This document shows, one piece after another, positions 8,916 to 19,393 of a stretch of DNA of 64,000 nt. How positions within the stretch are numbered: the stretch's first letter is position 1; the number at the start of each line of letters is the position of its first letter. Where the stretch lies: the NCBI RefSeq assembly GCF_963678635.1, contig NC_087062.1, positions 81,200,751 to 81,264,750 of the forward strand. Reading direction: 5' to 3'. Below the pieces are notes generated by a model. The model saw nothing but the letters and a program-made list of their open reading frames with translations. It was not told where the DNA came from and searched no databases. The translations under genes were made by a program, and so were the position numbers. Origin of the DNA: Symsagittifera roscoffensis. Its lineage: Eukaryota > Xenacoelomorpha > Acoela > Convolutidae.

Positions 8916-10255
8916 CAGAGAGATTTGAATTTAACTTAGAAATTAGTTGAACTCTCCCGAGTACTTCAGCAGCCGCAATAAACCAGTATACCCTAGATCT
9001 ATTGAGCCTAGCAGAGACTAGTTAAACAACCTGAGACTAGATAGTATAAGAGTAAGATTAGGATCGGTATTAGACTAAGAAGTTGCACGAATCTATCCGG
9101 CCGAAAATAAGATAGCGTGACGAGCAGACGGTGTACCCTATCCGAAATTACTCTATGAGTTATACACTTCGGTCATAACTCACTAGAGCAAGACTTTCTT
9201 CTTGGATTAGTCAATGTTTACTTTCAGAAGCGTTCAATATGAGCCTGCAGTTTGTAATACTCATTCAACATTCTGTTAACATTGCCAATCAGATATTAAA
9301 CTTATCTTTTGAATTCAACACTTCCCCATTGACAATAGAAATTCGAAATTGAAAAACAGTTAATTTCCAGACATATTGTTGTAATGCATGCTGAAACAAT
9401 AATTTTACGCGTTCAGCAGCAATCCAAAGCATAAATCATGAAGGCAAGAAACGTAATGAAAGTAAATGCGATGAATTGAAATTGCCTAGCTTAGTTGCTA
9501 CTGCATTACTAACATTTGAAGTGGTGTTTGATGCCCTTTTCGATCTTGCTTCTCTGGGCTGCACAGAAAGCCACGTGAAGGTTCCACTTGAACTCAATGT
9601 GGTGCTCCTCTACTGCTACTTTCTAAAACGAAAGCAACGCAGTCAGACAAAGCCCAAGTAATTCAACCAGCTGATGAAAAGGAACGTTACTACTTGGTAC
9701 TGTTTTTTTTCCAGAAAATGTGAAAAATGTTTAATCGAAACTTTTAGTCTGTCAAACTTTTCTTTAAATATCATTATGTTTATGCATAATATTTGGAGTA
9801 TCATGTTTTCTCATCCCTCTGCCACATCTTAACCACAGAGGCGAAGCGGAGCTTCGCAACACTTGCGATGCAAGAAAAAAAACCTGAAAAACGCAGTTGA
9901 AAAAATTACTTAAAATTTCTGAAAAATAACTTGAAAAAGATACTGCTACAAAAATTGCATGGTTGTATACTTCAAAAATTTCATAAACAGCCTGAAAAAG
10001 AATTAAAAATTAACTACCGAGTGGCAACAAATTTCGGGTCAAAACATGTTTGAGCCGAAAACAAAACTATTGTCATAAAAAGTTTCATAAAGTTTTAAAA
10101 TATATTAGGTCTTATCTTTATTTATTAAGTCTTATCGCAAGGGTAAACAGCCTTGAAAAAGATTAATGAACGCAACAAAACATAAAAGAAAACTGACTGG
10201 CTTGAAACTGACTTTTATGTGAAAAAATTTTACTTTCGAATTTTAAAGAAAAAAT
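8916..10255. other. Unassigned non-coding DNA
   Basis: From 8916 to about 9200 the base composition becomes balanced and resembles LTR R/U5-like or unique flank sequence (an aataaa lies near 8973). The only ORF (9476-9661, 61 aa) has no recognisable feature. A short hairpin gcgaagc-gga-gcttcgc sits at about 9842. Nothing else is supported. Confidence 0.4.
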
Positions 10256-10259
10256 ATAT

Positions 10260-11165
10260 GCCCTCAAAGCTCTTTGAATCTGGATCAATAAGCAAAATTA
10301 TTATTTCCCACTGAAATCTGAAAGTTAAATTCAATTTTCGATATTAGAAGTCGATCTCGTTTTTCGTGACCTTTTAACTTTAATTGCTCGATAGTGGAAT
10401 TTGCTTTCCGTTTAACAAAGGAAAAGAAAAAAAATCAACAATCGAACCGCGAAAATATAAATATAACGTGAACAAATTTTAAGACTTTTTCCTGAAAAAA
10501 AAACACTAAAATTACCAACATCTATACAAGTCTGCTCACTTCCTTCAGTACTCACAAAATTAATTCAAATTAAAACTTCGAGGAGCAAGTACTACAAAAA
10601 CCAATTTGATAAAAACGGCATCTGGAAAATAAAAACAATTGGACATTCTCAGATTTAAACTTCAAATTTATAGGGGAATTTTTACTATCGGCACCTAAAT
10701 TGATAAACATAGCCAACTAACAGTTGGAAAAAATAAATGAACAAGAAAACTGAAAAAAAACCCACTTGTTTTTTCAACATCTTCAATTTTTGAATTTCGA
10801 GAAAAAATAGATGAATAGATGGTTTTTAAGCTCTTTAAATTTGAAGAACAATTTGTGATGGACATTTTCATGTTAAAATTAACCCAATTTGAGAAAACTG
10901 AATCAATAGGTAATACTTTCATTTCGCTGCGAAATCTGATATTTAATTTCCATTTTCGAAATTAGAAGTCGATCACGTTTTTCGTAAATTTTACAATTTT
11001 GCTGTTCGATAGTGGAATTTGCCTTCCTTATAACACTATAAATGCACTGAACTTAAAAATCACAATGTCAAACCGCGAAAAGTGAACTTTTAACGTGAAA
11101 AAAAACCCAAAAAAAATCAGCAAGACCTATATAAGAGTACTCACTACGTTCATTTCTCTTAAAAA
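10260..11165. repeat. Imperfect direct duplication of about 600-bp spacing
   Basis: A block at about 10320-10560 recurs at about 10925-11165. Both contain the sequence of ATTAGAAGTCGATC, CGTTTTTCGT and GCTCGATAGTGGAATTTGC (second copy with TTCGATAG), then ACCGCGAAAA, ACGTGAA and a CTATA(C/T)AAG...CTCAC stretch. Order and orientation are the same, with many substitutions and indels, so this is an old tandem or dispersed repeat. It has no coding capacity. Confidence 0.6.
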
Positions 11166-11609
11166 CAGAAAATGGCACTCCAATAAAACTAGAAACAATT
11201 TCACGGTTTATGAAAAATCTGAAGCAGAATTTCTTTAAAAAAATCAAGGGCGAGTCTCACGTTTTCAGTCTAAAAAGGCAACCTGACTAGCGTATAAACT
11301 GAAAAACAGAGACAACACATAGACAATGAAAATCAACCTGGTTTTCCCCGGCTGACGTAATCATCAAACTCTTTATAGTGAAATGAGTTGTTTCATGAAG
11401 GTTAGGTGTGAAGAATCTAAAAAACAACTATTTCTCTTAAATGAGTTGACATTGTGAGCCTTAATTGTATAAGACAAAAAACAGCAGGGGAAAGAAAAAT
11501 AACTTGTTGCCGTAGCAACTTGTTATTGTAAATTAAATGGGCGTAGTTCTGTTAAGTTGCATAAAATGAAAGCAGCATCTTTTCAAGCACCAATACTTGA
11601 TCTTTTCAA

Positions 11610-11809
11610 NNNNNNNNNNNNNNNNNNNNNNNNNNNNNNNNNNNNNNNNNNNNNNNNNNNNNNNNNNNNNNNNNNNNNNNNNNNNNNNNNNNNNNNNNNN
11701 NNNNNNNNNNNNNNNNNNNNNNNNNNNNNNNNNNNNNNNNNNNNNNNNNNNNNNNNNNNNNNNNNNNNNNNNNNNNNNNNNNNNNNNNNNNNNNNNNNNN
11801 NNNNNNNNN
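11610..11809. other. Assembly gap (200 N)
   Basis: A run of 200 N lies just upstream of the PLE ORF, which is therefore truncated on its 5' side in this assembly. The round size suggests a placeholder. Confidence 0.99.
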
Positions 11810-12449
11810 TAGAAGTACATCAACATGGGAAAACTTTGACAATGCAATGAAGATTAATAAAGAACAATGGGTGGATAATCAATACCCTGAAAAATGGTCA
11901 GATGGTGTCGTATCAAGAACGTTGAATAAGATCATCGACCGAAAAACTGACACACGAACAACGGTAACATCAGTCAAGGAAGATCCTTTAAAGGTCAGTG
12001 CACCCATTATAACATTACAATACCGGGGTAATGCATCGGAGTGGTTTGCTGCCAAACTGCGTCAAAACGCCGGAGCCCAAGTGATATTTACTACGAGAAA
12101 GCTCAAGACTTGCCTACCGTCCCTTAAATCTCCCTTTGCGAAAGATTTGAAATCCAGAGTGGTCTACAAGCTCACATGTAGTGGATGTATTTCCACCTAT
12201 GTTGGACAAACGGTCCGGCATTTGACCACGCGGATTGAAGAGCATCACAAGGAAGATTCGCCAGTAGGGCAACATTTGAGAGAATGTGACAGGGATGGTA
12301 AGAGCGCTGAGCTTAAGTCTGAGATTATAGATCAATCAAGTAACATACAGAAACTCCTCACTCTGGAGGCCTTACATATTTGGAAAGAACGCCCCAGAAT
12401 TAACACGCGCGAGGAGTTCAGGAGCAGGGAGCTGACATTAAAATTATAG
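11810..12449 (+). CDS. Penelope-like element: C-terminal part with GIY-YIG endonuclease domain
   Basis: Penelope-like retroelements encode an RT followed by a GIY-YIG endonuclease. This open frame (200 codons from 11847, also open back to the gap) is that C-terminus. It has the linker with a WVDNQYPEKWSD segment, then around residues 105-150 VVYKLTCSGCISTYVGQT, a following HLTTR and RIEEH. It ends in the family's typical tail, EALHIWKERPRINTREEFRSR, then ELTLKL and a stop. The YVG, the Arg in RIEEH and the CxxC pair before YVG are the expected family features. The RT part is missing into the N gap. No frameshift is seen in what remains, so this is the best-preserved PLE piece in the window. 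Confidence 0.85.
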
Positions 12450-12701
12450 TACATGTTTAAACATGACTAAAAATTGCAATTTTTGAAGAAAAAAAAACTG
12501 ACATGTCAGTTTGGATAAAACATCAAATTGAAAAATTATGACTCAAGTAACAAAAAAGTATGGAAATTGTCATAATCGATGAAATAATGATTACGTAATA
12601 ACAGATGTAAGAATGTGATTGGTTAAAAAATTCTAACATGTTCTTTTTGAATTTCATACATGATCTTTGATCATTTTATTGTAAATAAAAAATTTTATAT
12701 C

Positions 12702-12726
12702 CTGACGATGCACAAAATGTGCGAAA
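12702..12726 (+). ncRNA. Hammerhead-ribozyme-like core downstream of the PLE ORF
   Basis: CTGACGA (12702-12708) fits the CUGANGA core. It is followed by a 6-bp stem (tgcaca/tgtgcg, with an AAA loop) and then GAAA (12723-12726). This is the order core, stem II, GAAA expected for a hammerhead. PLEs are known to carry hammerhead motifs near their termini. I could not find convincing stem I and III partners or the cleavage triplet, so it may be a decayed or half motif. Confidence 0.45.
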
Positions 12727-13369
12727 ACGTTTGAATTAACAATTTTAAAAAACTCTTATAGCGCTAATAGAGTTGTCGATAAATTAAACTTTGAGCAGCG
12801 ACCTGCACCCCCTTATACAAAGTATAGAGCTCCTCAGCAGCGCGAAGCTTATTTTAGTTCTTATGTAGTTTATCGATTCTGGGTAGCTTTTTTGTCTTTT
12901 TTCATTTTTTTTCACGAAATCATGACAGTATTTGTATATCGATATTCTTCGATATTTGAATTGAAATATCGAATATCGACACTTTGCTCAAAAATGAAAT
13001 GAACTAGTTTTTATTGCCACCGACACAGAAAAAATGCATCCATTCGAAAAAAAAAATGTGTTATAACTTCGTGAAAACTTGTCAAACTTTTTATTTGCCA
13101 AAGTTGAAATTAAAAACACCAAATAATCAAAAACATCTAAAATATTGCAAAATTTTTCATTTTTATGAAAAATATGTCATTACCGCGTCAAAAAATATAT
13201 CAATATCGATATTTATATCAGAAACTGCCTGTCCAAGATATTATTATTTGTATCGAATATCGATAACCATTCATTGCTCCAATCAGGGAATGCGACATAT
13301 ATCGATATCTTTTCATCGTTATATATGCATTCCATGGTTGCAGCAGCGCCAAGAAAACGCGGCTAAATC
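12727..13369. other. Non-coding flank with a cluster of ATCGAT-type palindromes
   Basis: Between 12930 and 13320 the motif TATCGATA or close variants occurs repeatedly. One imperfect inverted repeat (about 12938-12981) joins tcgatattcttcgatattt to its near complement. No gene is supported. Confidence 0.4.
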
Positions 13370-15727
13370 GTGAAGGCAGAGTCCGATTGCTTTAATGTCA
13401 AGTCGTGCCCCATCTCCTTTCTAATGAATTGATGACAAACAAAGCTTTCGCCTTGCAACAGCTGAAGTTTAGGCTCAATCTCGACATCACGACAAACTTC
13501 GTTTGTGAGGCTGGCGAATGTACCTCTAATTTTATTGTTTCTTATGTGTGTGTAGCTGCCCGTGCACGGCGTAGGGCTTGTGTCAAGTTAAAACTTGCAC
13601 CAAATGTACACGCGAGTGATGCTTTGGTCGGTTCCCATCCGTATCTTAAGTAAAAGCCATCTCTGAAATCTGATTTAATCAGGTTGTAGTTGTATCTGCT
13701 TAGTGGCAAGGCCTTGAGCCAGAAAGACTTTCCTTTCAGAGGCCAGGTCGATTCGGTATATATCAGCTTCGTTTGAGGAGTTAATGTGGTTTGTTTCTTC
13801 TAGAGTTTTTTCAATCAGTTTTTATTTTTTTAATTTCCGAACAAGGCTATGTTATTGGTGTAACATGATCTTCAAATTGCAGTACAAGGAATGTTTCCTT
13901 AGACCATTATAGGTTGCTTTCATGGTCGAATGGAAACATGTTGTTAAGGCCTCACATCTTAAAGGTTGGGGAAGATATCTCACGGAACTGGGGGTTTGAA
14001 ATATTTTTACTGACTAGGTCAGGTATTAGTTGATCTACGACAAGCTTTTCACATGTTTCCAAGTTTTCCATAGTGTTAGGCGTTGTCCTGGTTACAATTC
14101 AGTTTTTTCTTGAAGTCATTCAGTATAGCAGGCATAAGCGTTTTGGAGGGAGCTTTTTGCGATTTTTGTTATATTTTTTCAAAAATTTCGTTTGTTCATT
14201 CTTTTGAAACTCGAGGAACTGTTTACATTAAGATTATGTTTCTATAGTAGAGCCAAGCACTGGGGCGCCAACTTTTATAGTGATTCCTGTGTTTTCAAAA
14301 AAAATTTCAGCTTCACCGATTTTTTCATCTTTGACTTTGAGTTAGCATTTGGATGCTTTAACATGGTAGCCAAAAAATTAACCTGGTGATACAATTTTGT
14401 CAAGGACGGTTCGTAGATTGCTCAATTCACCAACTGCGGTTTTGTTGTCTGCGTACCATTTCTGAGTTACGTTGTCTACTAATAAGAGTTTTATCAAGGG
14501 TATAAAGGCTAGACCGTACAGACCGTACATGTCCATTGCTAGTGGATCCCCCTGGGCTGTCCCTTCCTGAAAGTAGATGTTTTTTTTGTTAACAAAAGCT
14601 AAGATAGATTGGAGTACGAATTGTTAATGACTATTAAAAGAGATAGACAGGTATTTGCGATGTTTTTCAATTTCAGCTTTCGATTTAGCGAGTTGCAAGC
14701 GTTTTCAGACTCTATCAAAAAACAACTTCGACGGAGGTTTTGCTGTATCGACCTCTTAACGTCTGGACTGTAAATTCAATGCCACATTTGTGTCCTAGGC
14801 AGAGTTGATAGTTTGAACCGAGCGACATGAGTTCGTTTTTTAAGCATTTGGTTATTGTTCGATCTATTATCATACGCATAATTTCATCTATGCCAATGGG
14901 TCCTACTCCTGGATTTTATCTAAGGGTAATAATCTGCATGAGTTATATGGTTCCGTAACTTTTGGGTTTAGTTCTTCGGTCGCCAATTTTATTAACAGTT
15001 TTAGCTATTGTTTTTGAATGTTCTACTAATTGCTGTCCGAAGTGCGTTAAAATACGTCTTTACTCATTTGCAACAAGGCCAGATGTTCCATGAGATCCAT
15101 GCGTTCTCATGGCTGCTTTATTGATCTGTTGACCGTTTATCTGATTAAAGTTTCCTTGTGGTTTCTAGGATTTTTGGGCAGGGGTTTGATCATCGGTCTT
15201 GTGTTGTTACAGGCTCTATAGTGGACAGCTCTTTGGAATTTTGTTGATGTGGGGCAGCGGAAGGATGAGGATGGAGTTGGGGGAGCGTGGTTGCAGCTAG
15301 GGTTGTTGATTGAATTCATGTGTGTCGTTAGCTGAGTTAAATTAGGAGGTGCAGCGATGACAGCTGAAATCATCATAGCGATCCTTGCTGCGGGCTAGGC
15401 CGCTGCATTTTACATACATGTATCCTAGGCATGGAAAGCACCGAACACCTGTGTTTGAAGAAATTTTGAAGGTGCTCCTGAGTTTTTGAAATTAAAAAAA
15501 CCCTACGAGATAGAATCCCTTATCTTCACAGCTGAGCTAAATCTTCTTTCTTTCTTGGAAACATCAAGCAGCTGTAAAGCGATTGAAACACTTAAGACAC
15601 AGATAGTTAAAACAAGCACTGGCGTTGGGCAGTTATTTATCCGGGTTAGAGATTTATCCCATTACAGCACCTCTCGCCAAGTCTAGAAGCAGAAAAACTA
15701 TTCCCCCCTCTAGATTGAATTTTTTAA
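13370..15727 (-). pseudogene. Non-LTR-type retrotransposon, copy 1: PHD finger, RT and C-terminal Cys region, broken
   Basis: This is the longest of four copies of one element on the minus strand. From 5' to 3' on that strand it runs: a PHD-like Cys/His remnant (about 15470-15390), a Ser/Pro-rich linker, the RT entry motif (GPIGIGEVMRR-like, about 14900-14880), and the core motif EGTAQGDPLAMAMYGLYGL (about 14570-14490). Then come a WYA(D/E) box, an FGYH...ASKC-type segment (about 14370) and a far C-terminal region (about 13650-13400) with LRYGWEP, CTFGASFNL and a conserved His/Arg-rich stretch. Stops and frameshifts separate these pieces, so no protein can be made. The motif set is that of a widespread animal non-LTR-like RT class. 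I cannot name the clade with certainty. Confidence 0.65.
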
Positions 15728-16400
15728 CCGACCCAGACCATAGAGAGGCTTTCAATCACGAAACAATCATTTGGAAGGTTTTCAATTTTGTTCTCTGATT
15801 TTTAAAGCGTTCATGGAATAACCTTTCTGCCTAATTGATGTGATAAATTTATCAAATAAACGCGATATTTTTAATGTTTGTCGTGCGCCCTTTGAGGGAT
15901 TTGCCAGGTCAGCTCTGTCAAGTGAGTCACTGGTTTGGGGAAAGATTTGCTGACCTGGGATGTTCGGGTGGTGTGCCGCTGGACCTTCTGAGCTCAGATG
16001 AGATTGTTCCTCATCTGCGAGTTTTTTTGGATTTTTTTTATTTTTATTTAATATGTCTTTAGTAACTTTTTCTTCATCTATAAAACTCCCAATCTGATGT
16101 TATGGGTTGATTGAGTCCCTGTGTCTTTACCCTTGCGCCACGCCATCAACATGAGCAAAAACAAGAAGGAATGTGCATAAAACCTTCAGGAATTTTAAAT
16201 TGGATTAGATGTAATTGTTGTTCTAAATGGTATTATATCAATTAAGTAAACATAACCCTTAGCAACTCTAGGAAGATCCAATGGTTTCATGTGCTGATGT
16301 AAAATTTTGTAACAGTCATTCACTTACGTCACAAGTGAGGCTACGAAGAAAAGGTATTCATGATAGCTGTTGGATTCATACTTAAATATTAGTCTGTTAT
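15728..16400. other. Spacer between non-LTR copy 1 and PLE tail, duplicated at 23918-24600
   Basis: This non-coding spacer carries AACCGACCCAGACCAT at its left edge, the same junction sequence that bounds each non-LTR copy (about 19393, 20893, 22394, 23917). The remainder matches 23918-24600 closely, including ctgccgctggaccttctgagctcagatg-type sequence and GCCACGCCATCAACATGAGC. It is part of the large segmental duplication. Confidence 0.6.
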
Positions 16401-16770
16401 TAGGCTTGTCAGCTTGATTCGACTTTTGTTCTAAGAATTAAAACATACATTTTGATTAAAACTTATTAAGTCATTCATATTAAAACTTTTAAAAAGATAA
16501 GAATTTTGCGAAAATTTTTTGCACATATGTTCCAGAACGAAATAGCTGAAAAAAAAATTTCAAATTTTTGAAAATAATTATGTAATATTCTTAGATACTC
16601 ATAAAATTGATTATCAAGCATTTCAATTGTAAAATTATTTTTAAATTGTAAATATTTTGACTTTTAGTTGTCTATACCTGATGATGCTAGTTTTATTATA
16701 AACTTTTGTGTTTTAAACAAAATTGAATTGACTGATAATTTTTTTAAGCAATTAAATACGAAAAGCCCAT
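16400..16770 (+). pseudogene. PLE 3' tail remnant (copy in duplication unit 1)
   Basis: The sequence from GTCAGCTTGATTCGACTTTT through CTTTTAGTTGTCTATACCTGATGATGCTAG parallels the tail of the PLE at 34880-35190. It has the same order: AAACATAC, a spacer, AGATACTCA(C/T)AAA, then GACTTTTAGTTGT. It contains a CTGATGA core (16678-16684) but no following GAAA. There is no coding capacity. The same tail recurs at about 24600-24950. Confidence 0.6.
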
Positions 16771-16967
16771 CTGAGTCAGAACGAAAATGGTTGTTAAAAC
16801 TTCAAGACTCTAGCAGCCAGGTCCCTGTTTCATGCAATAAACAATCTTACTTATGAAACTAAGAAGTAAATTTTACCCAACATTATTGCAATACCATAAT
16901 TAAACCTAAATTCCTACACCGAAAACCAGCTGAAAAACGTTTGATAAATGATAGAAGAGAGCAGAAC

Positions 16968-17255
16968 TTAAACCATAAAAAAGATCCAGTAATTTGGCAT
17001 GACACGATCAAGAACAGCATAAGGAAAAATCAATCTAATTACCGTGCTTGCAACCTGGATGAACTTTGCAGCTATTTTAAAGAAAACCAACACCAATTCG
17101 AAGCAATTGTCTGCTGTCAGAGGCAAAACACTCAAAACATCCTCCAGAAACTTCTCGGGAGAGCCTGCCTTAAAATTCAAATTACAAAACACGTCATCTC
17201 CAGATGGAAGCAGCCTTACAGCTGTCTGGTGAAGCAATACCGCTAACTGCACCAA
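16968..17255 (-). other. Conserved ORF block of unknown nature, present three times
   Basis: A minus-strand frame containing LLPSGDDVFCNLNFKAGSPE and LPLTADNCFE is open at 16968-17255, again at 17446-17646, and at 25123-25446. The plus strand also has an open frame (16941-17246, with YRACNLDELCSYFKENQ). The copies are duplicates of the same DNA, so conservation reflects recent duplication and not necessarily selection. I recognise no domain. It lies between the PLE tail and the Gypsy LTR. Confidence 0.3.
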
Positions 17256-17263
17256 ACCATGGA

Positions 17264-17640
17264 TCTGTTCCTCATCTGCGAGTTTTTTGGATTTTTTTTA
17301 TTTTTATTTAATAAGTCTTTAGTAACTTTTTCTTCATCTATAAAACTCCCAATCTGATGTTATGGGTTGATTGAGTCCCTGTGTCTTTACCCTTGCGCCA
17401 CGCCATCAACATGAGCAAAAACAAGAAGGAATGTGCATAAAACCTTCATAAAACCGATTCGAAGCAATTGTCTGCTGTCAGAGGCAAAACACTCAAAACA
17501 TCCTCCAGAAACTTCTCGGGAGAGCCTGCCTTAAAATTCAAATTACAAAACACGTCATCTCCAGATGGAAGCAGCCTTACAGCTGGGTGGTGAAGCAATA
17601 CCGCTAACTGCACCAAGCCATGGATCTGGAGCAGCACATC
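17264..17640. repeat. Local rearranged duplication (unit 1 only)
   Basis: Bases 17270-17450 repeat 16009-16190 almost exactly (from TTCCTCATCTGCGAG to AAAACCTTCA). They are followed by 17453-17635, which repeats 17092-17265 (from CGATTCGAAGCAATTGTC to CATGGATCTG). The second 8-kb unit lacks this insertion, so it arose after the larger duplication or was lost from it. The abrupt joins look like template switching. Confidence 0.7.
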
Positions 17641-17658
17641 TGTCATACCGCTAGATAA

Positions 17659-17871
17659 TGTCGAGCTTGAGAGAGAAGAAGATAAAACAACTTGTTAATG
17701 TTAACGTTTACTTACGTTCTGAACCATAGTTTTCTATAGACGCCGTTCTCGTCCTTGTAATCAATTTCAATCGACCAGTACACATCAATGTTACATAATA
17801 TCAAAACATAAGTGATATATAAATACATAAGAAGTTTTATTTGGAGTTTTATCTATCCATGCCGGATGACA
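17659..17871 (-). repeat. Ty3/Gypsy LTR (213 bp), unit 1
   Basis: The repeat has TGTC...GACA ends and the same 213-bp length as the LTRs at 25506 and 31891. It is preceded by CGCTAGATAA exactly as the 25506 copy is, and followed by TTTCCCCTCCTC, the complement of a polypurine tract. It is therefore the 3' LTR of a minus-strand Gypsy copy whose 5' portion is cut at 19388. Confidence 0.85.
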
Positions 17872-19388
17872 TTTCCCCTCCTCGGGAAAAATTATAAAGT
17901 TTAAATGAGTTTTTAAGTCCCCGTGGGACTGTTTGGTTTGGTTATTCATTTCTCCCCTCTTGATTTTTCGGTGTTGTTGTCAATGTTGTCATCTATTTTT
18001 TTGTGTTCTTTTTCATTATTCGGTTGTTTGTCTACTTGTCCTTGCTTTGTCTCTATGTCTTTCGTGTTAACGCAAAATATGTCGTCATTTTCCATCGTTT
18101 CATCTTCTGCTTCCGCTGGTTAAGTTAGATCTATCACATTGTTTGTGGTGCTTGTTTTATGTTTCGGACTAATAGCCTGTATAAATTGCACGTAAGCTTT
18201 ACATTTTGAAGTTTTTTCCGAAAAACCCATTTCCTGAGTCAAAGATTTTAAGCTTGGTGAACCTTGTTTCGATTTTTCAGGTGGCGAATCAATTTCAAAT
18301 TGTTTTATCCCAGTTGCACTTGTGGTCTGTATTGTGCTGATTGGAATGGGGTTATCTAGTGCTGTCGCTAATGTCGCCTGTCCGTTTCTAGTCGACTTTC
18401 TTGTTGCGGTTGCAGGTGGTGTATTTTTCTAATTTTGTCGCTTTGGTGAAGGTCAAATAATTTCGACGAATCATCTTCCTTTTCTGCGCTATTATTTATC
18501 TGTTCAATCTCCGTTTGGAGACTCAGCCCTGTTGGCGTTTGCAGTTTTCTTACTGGTTTTCTTCCAGTCCGTTTTCCTATCGCTTTTCTTTTCGTGGGAC
18601 TGACTTTGCTTGTGCCCTGGCTCTGTGCTGATTTCTCTTGCATTGTTACTTTGGTTGGTAGCCCCGTTGTGGAATCCTCCTTGAACATGGGATTTTGTGG
18701 AGCTTGCGGCTTTTTTATGTCTAAAAAACGTAAGCATGGTCCTGTTCTCCGTGCGGATTTGTAAGCAATATAGTCGCTTAAACGAGAAGATCTGCAAGGT
18801 CCGTATAATACCAGTTTAGGGACAAGTGCGGCTCCGCTATGTCTTAGTAACCTCGGTTGTTTGCCAAAAATTTGTACCCAAGCAGTGTGTGGTGTGTAGG
18901 TTAGAATTGTTCCATCTATGGTTCTATATTTTTTGTTCAAATGTTTTTGGGTTTTATAATTTTGTTGCTAACCGGATGATTTTTCGAGCCACTTGTTCTA
19001 TGCGTTTTTTGTTATTTTTGTCGACTATTCGTTGCACTCCCTTATATCTTATGTTAAGTTTGTTCTTAGCTAGTTCTATAGGTTTTGAGTATGCACCTGT
19101 TTCTGGCTGTGTTGGTGAATGCCTGTTTGTGTGCGTCCTTGGTAGTGGTTTGAGTTTTTAGGTGGTGATCCTTTCTTTCGGATTTGAACTTCATCCTCTG
19201 ACCATCGCTCGAGGTCATGCATAACTTCTGCTGGCAAAGAGGGCTTTGTAAGGTTCTTTCGATCTAAACATGCATGTTTTGCGCTCTCCCAGTTTAGATT
19301 GTTAAGTGAGTTTGTTGTGGTTTTGTTCGATGGTGGGGTATTCGGTTTTCTACCCAAATGTGCCTCAAATGGGGCAATTTTTGCCAAT
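17872..19388 (-). pseudogene. 3' end of a Ty3/Gypsy pol (post-integrase region), truncated
   Basis: Reading the minus strand from 19387, a frame contains APFEAHLGRKPNT, NLNWESAKHACLDRKNL and MHDLERWSEDEVQIRK, the region directly after the integrase catalytic core. It then has a Lys/Thr-rich tail with several frameshifts down to the polypurine tract at 17872. It matches 25719-27235 of the fuller copy. At 19388 it is abruptly joined to non-LTR copy 2 (ACCGACCCAGACC). LTR, polypurine tract and tail are in the normal order. Confidence 0.75.
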
Positions 19389-19393
19389 TTTTA

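Noticed and set aside
11533-11850. ORFs spanning the 200-N gap
   Set aside because: The reading frame through N is meaningless. Only the sequence after 11810 was used.
12930-13320. TATCGATA-type cluster as a promoter or insulator (DRE-like)
   Set aside because: AT-rich palindromic words are frequent here and no gene start lies nearby, so it is noted as a repeat only.
13014-13373. 119-codon plus-strand frame at 13.0-13.4 kb
   Set aside because: Low-complexity AT-rich codons with no domain. It lies across the ATCGAT cluster next to the non-LTR element end.
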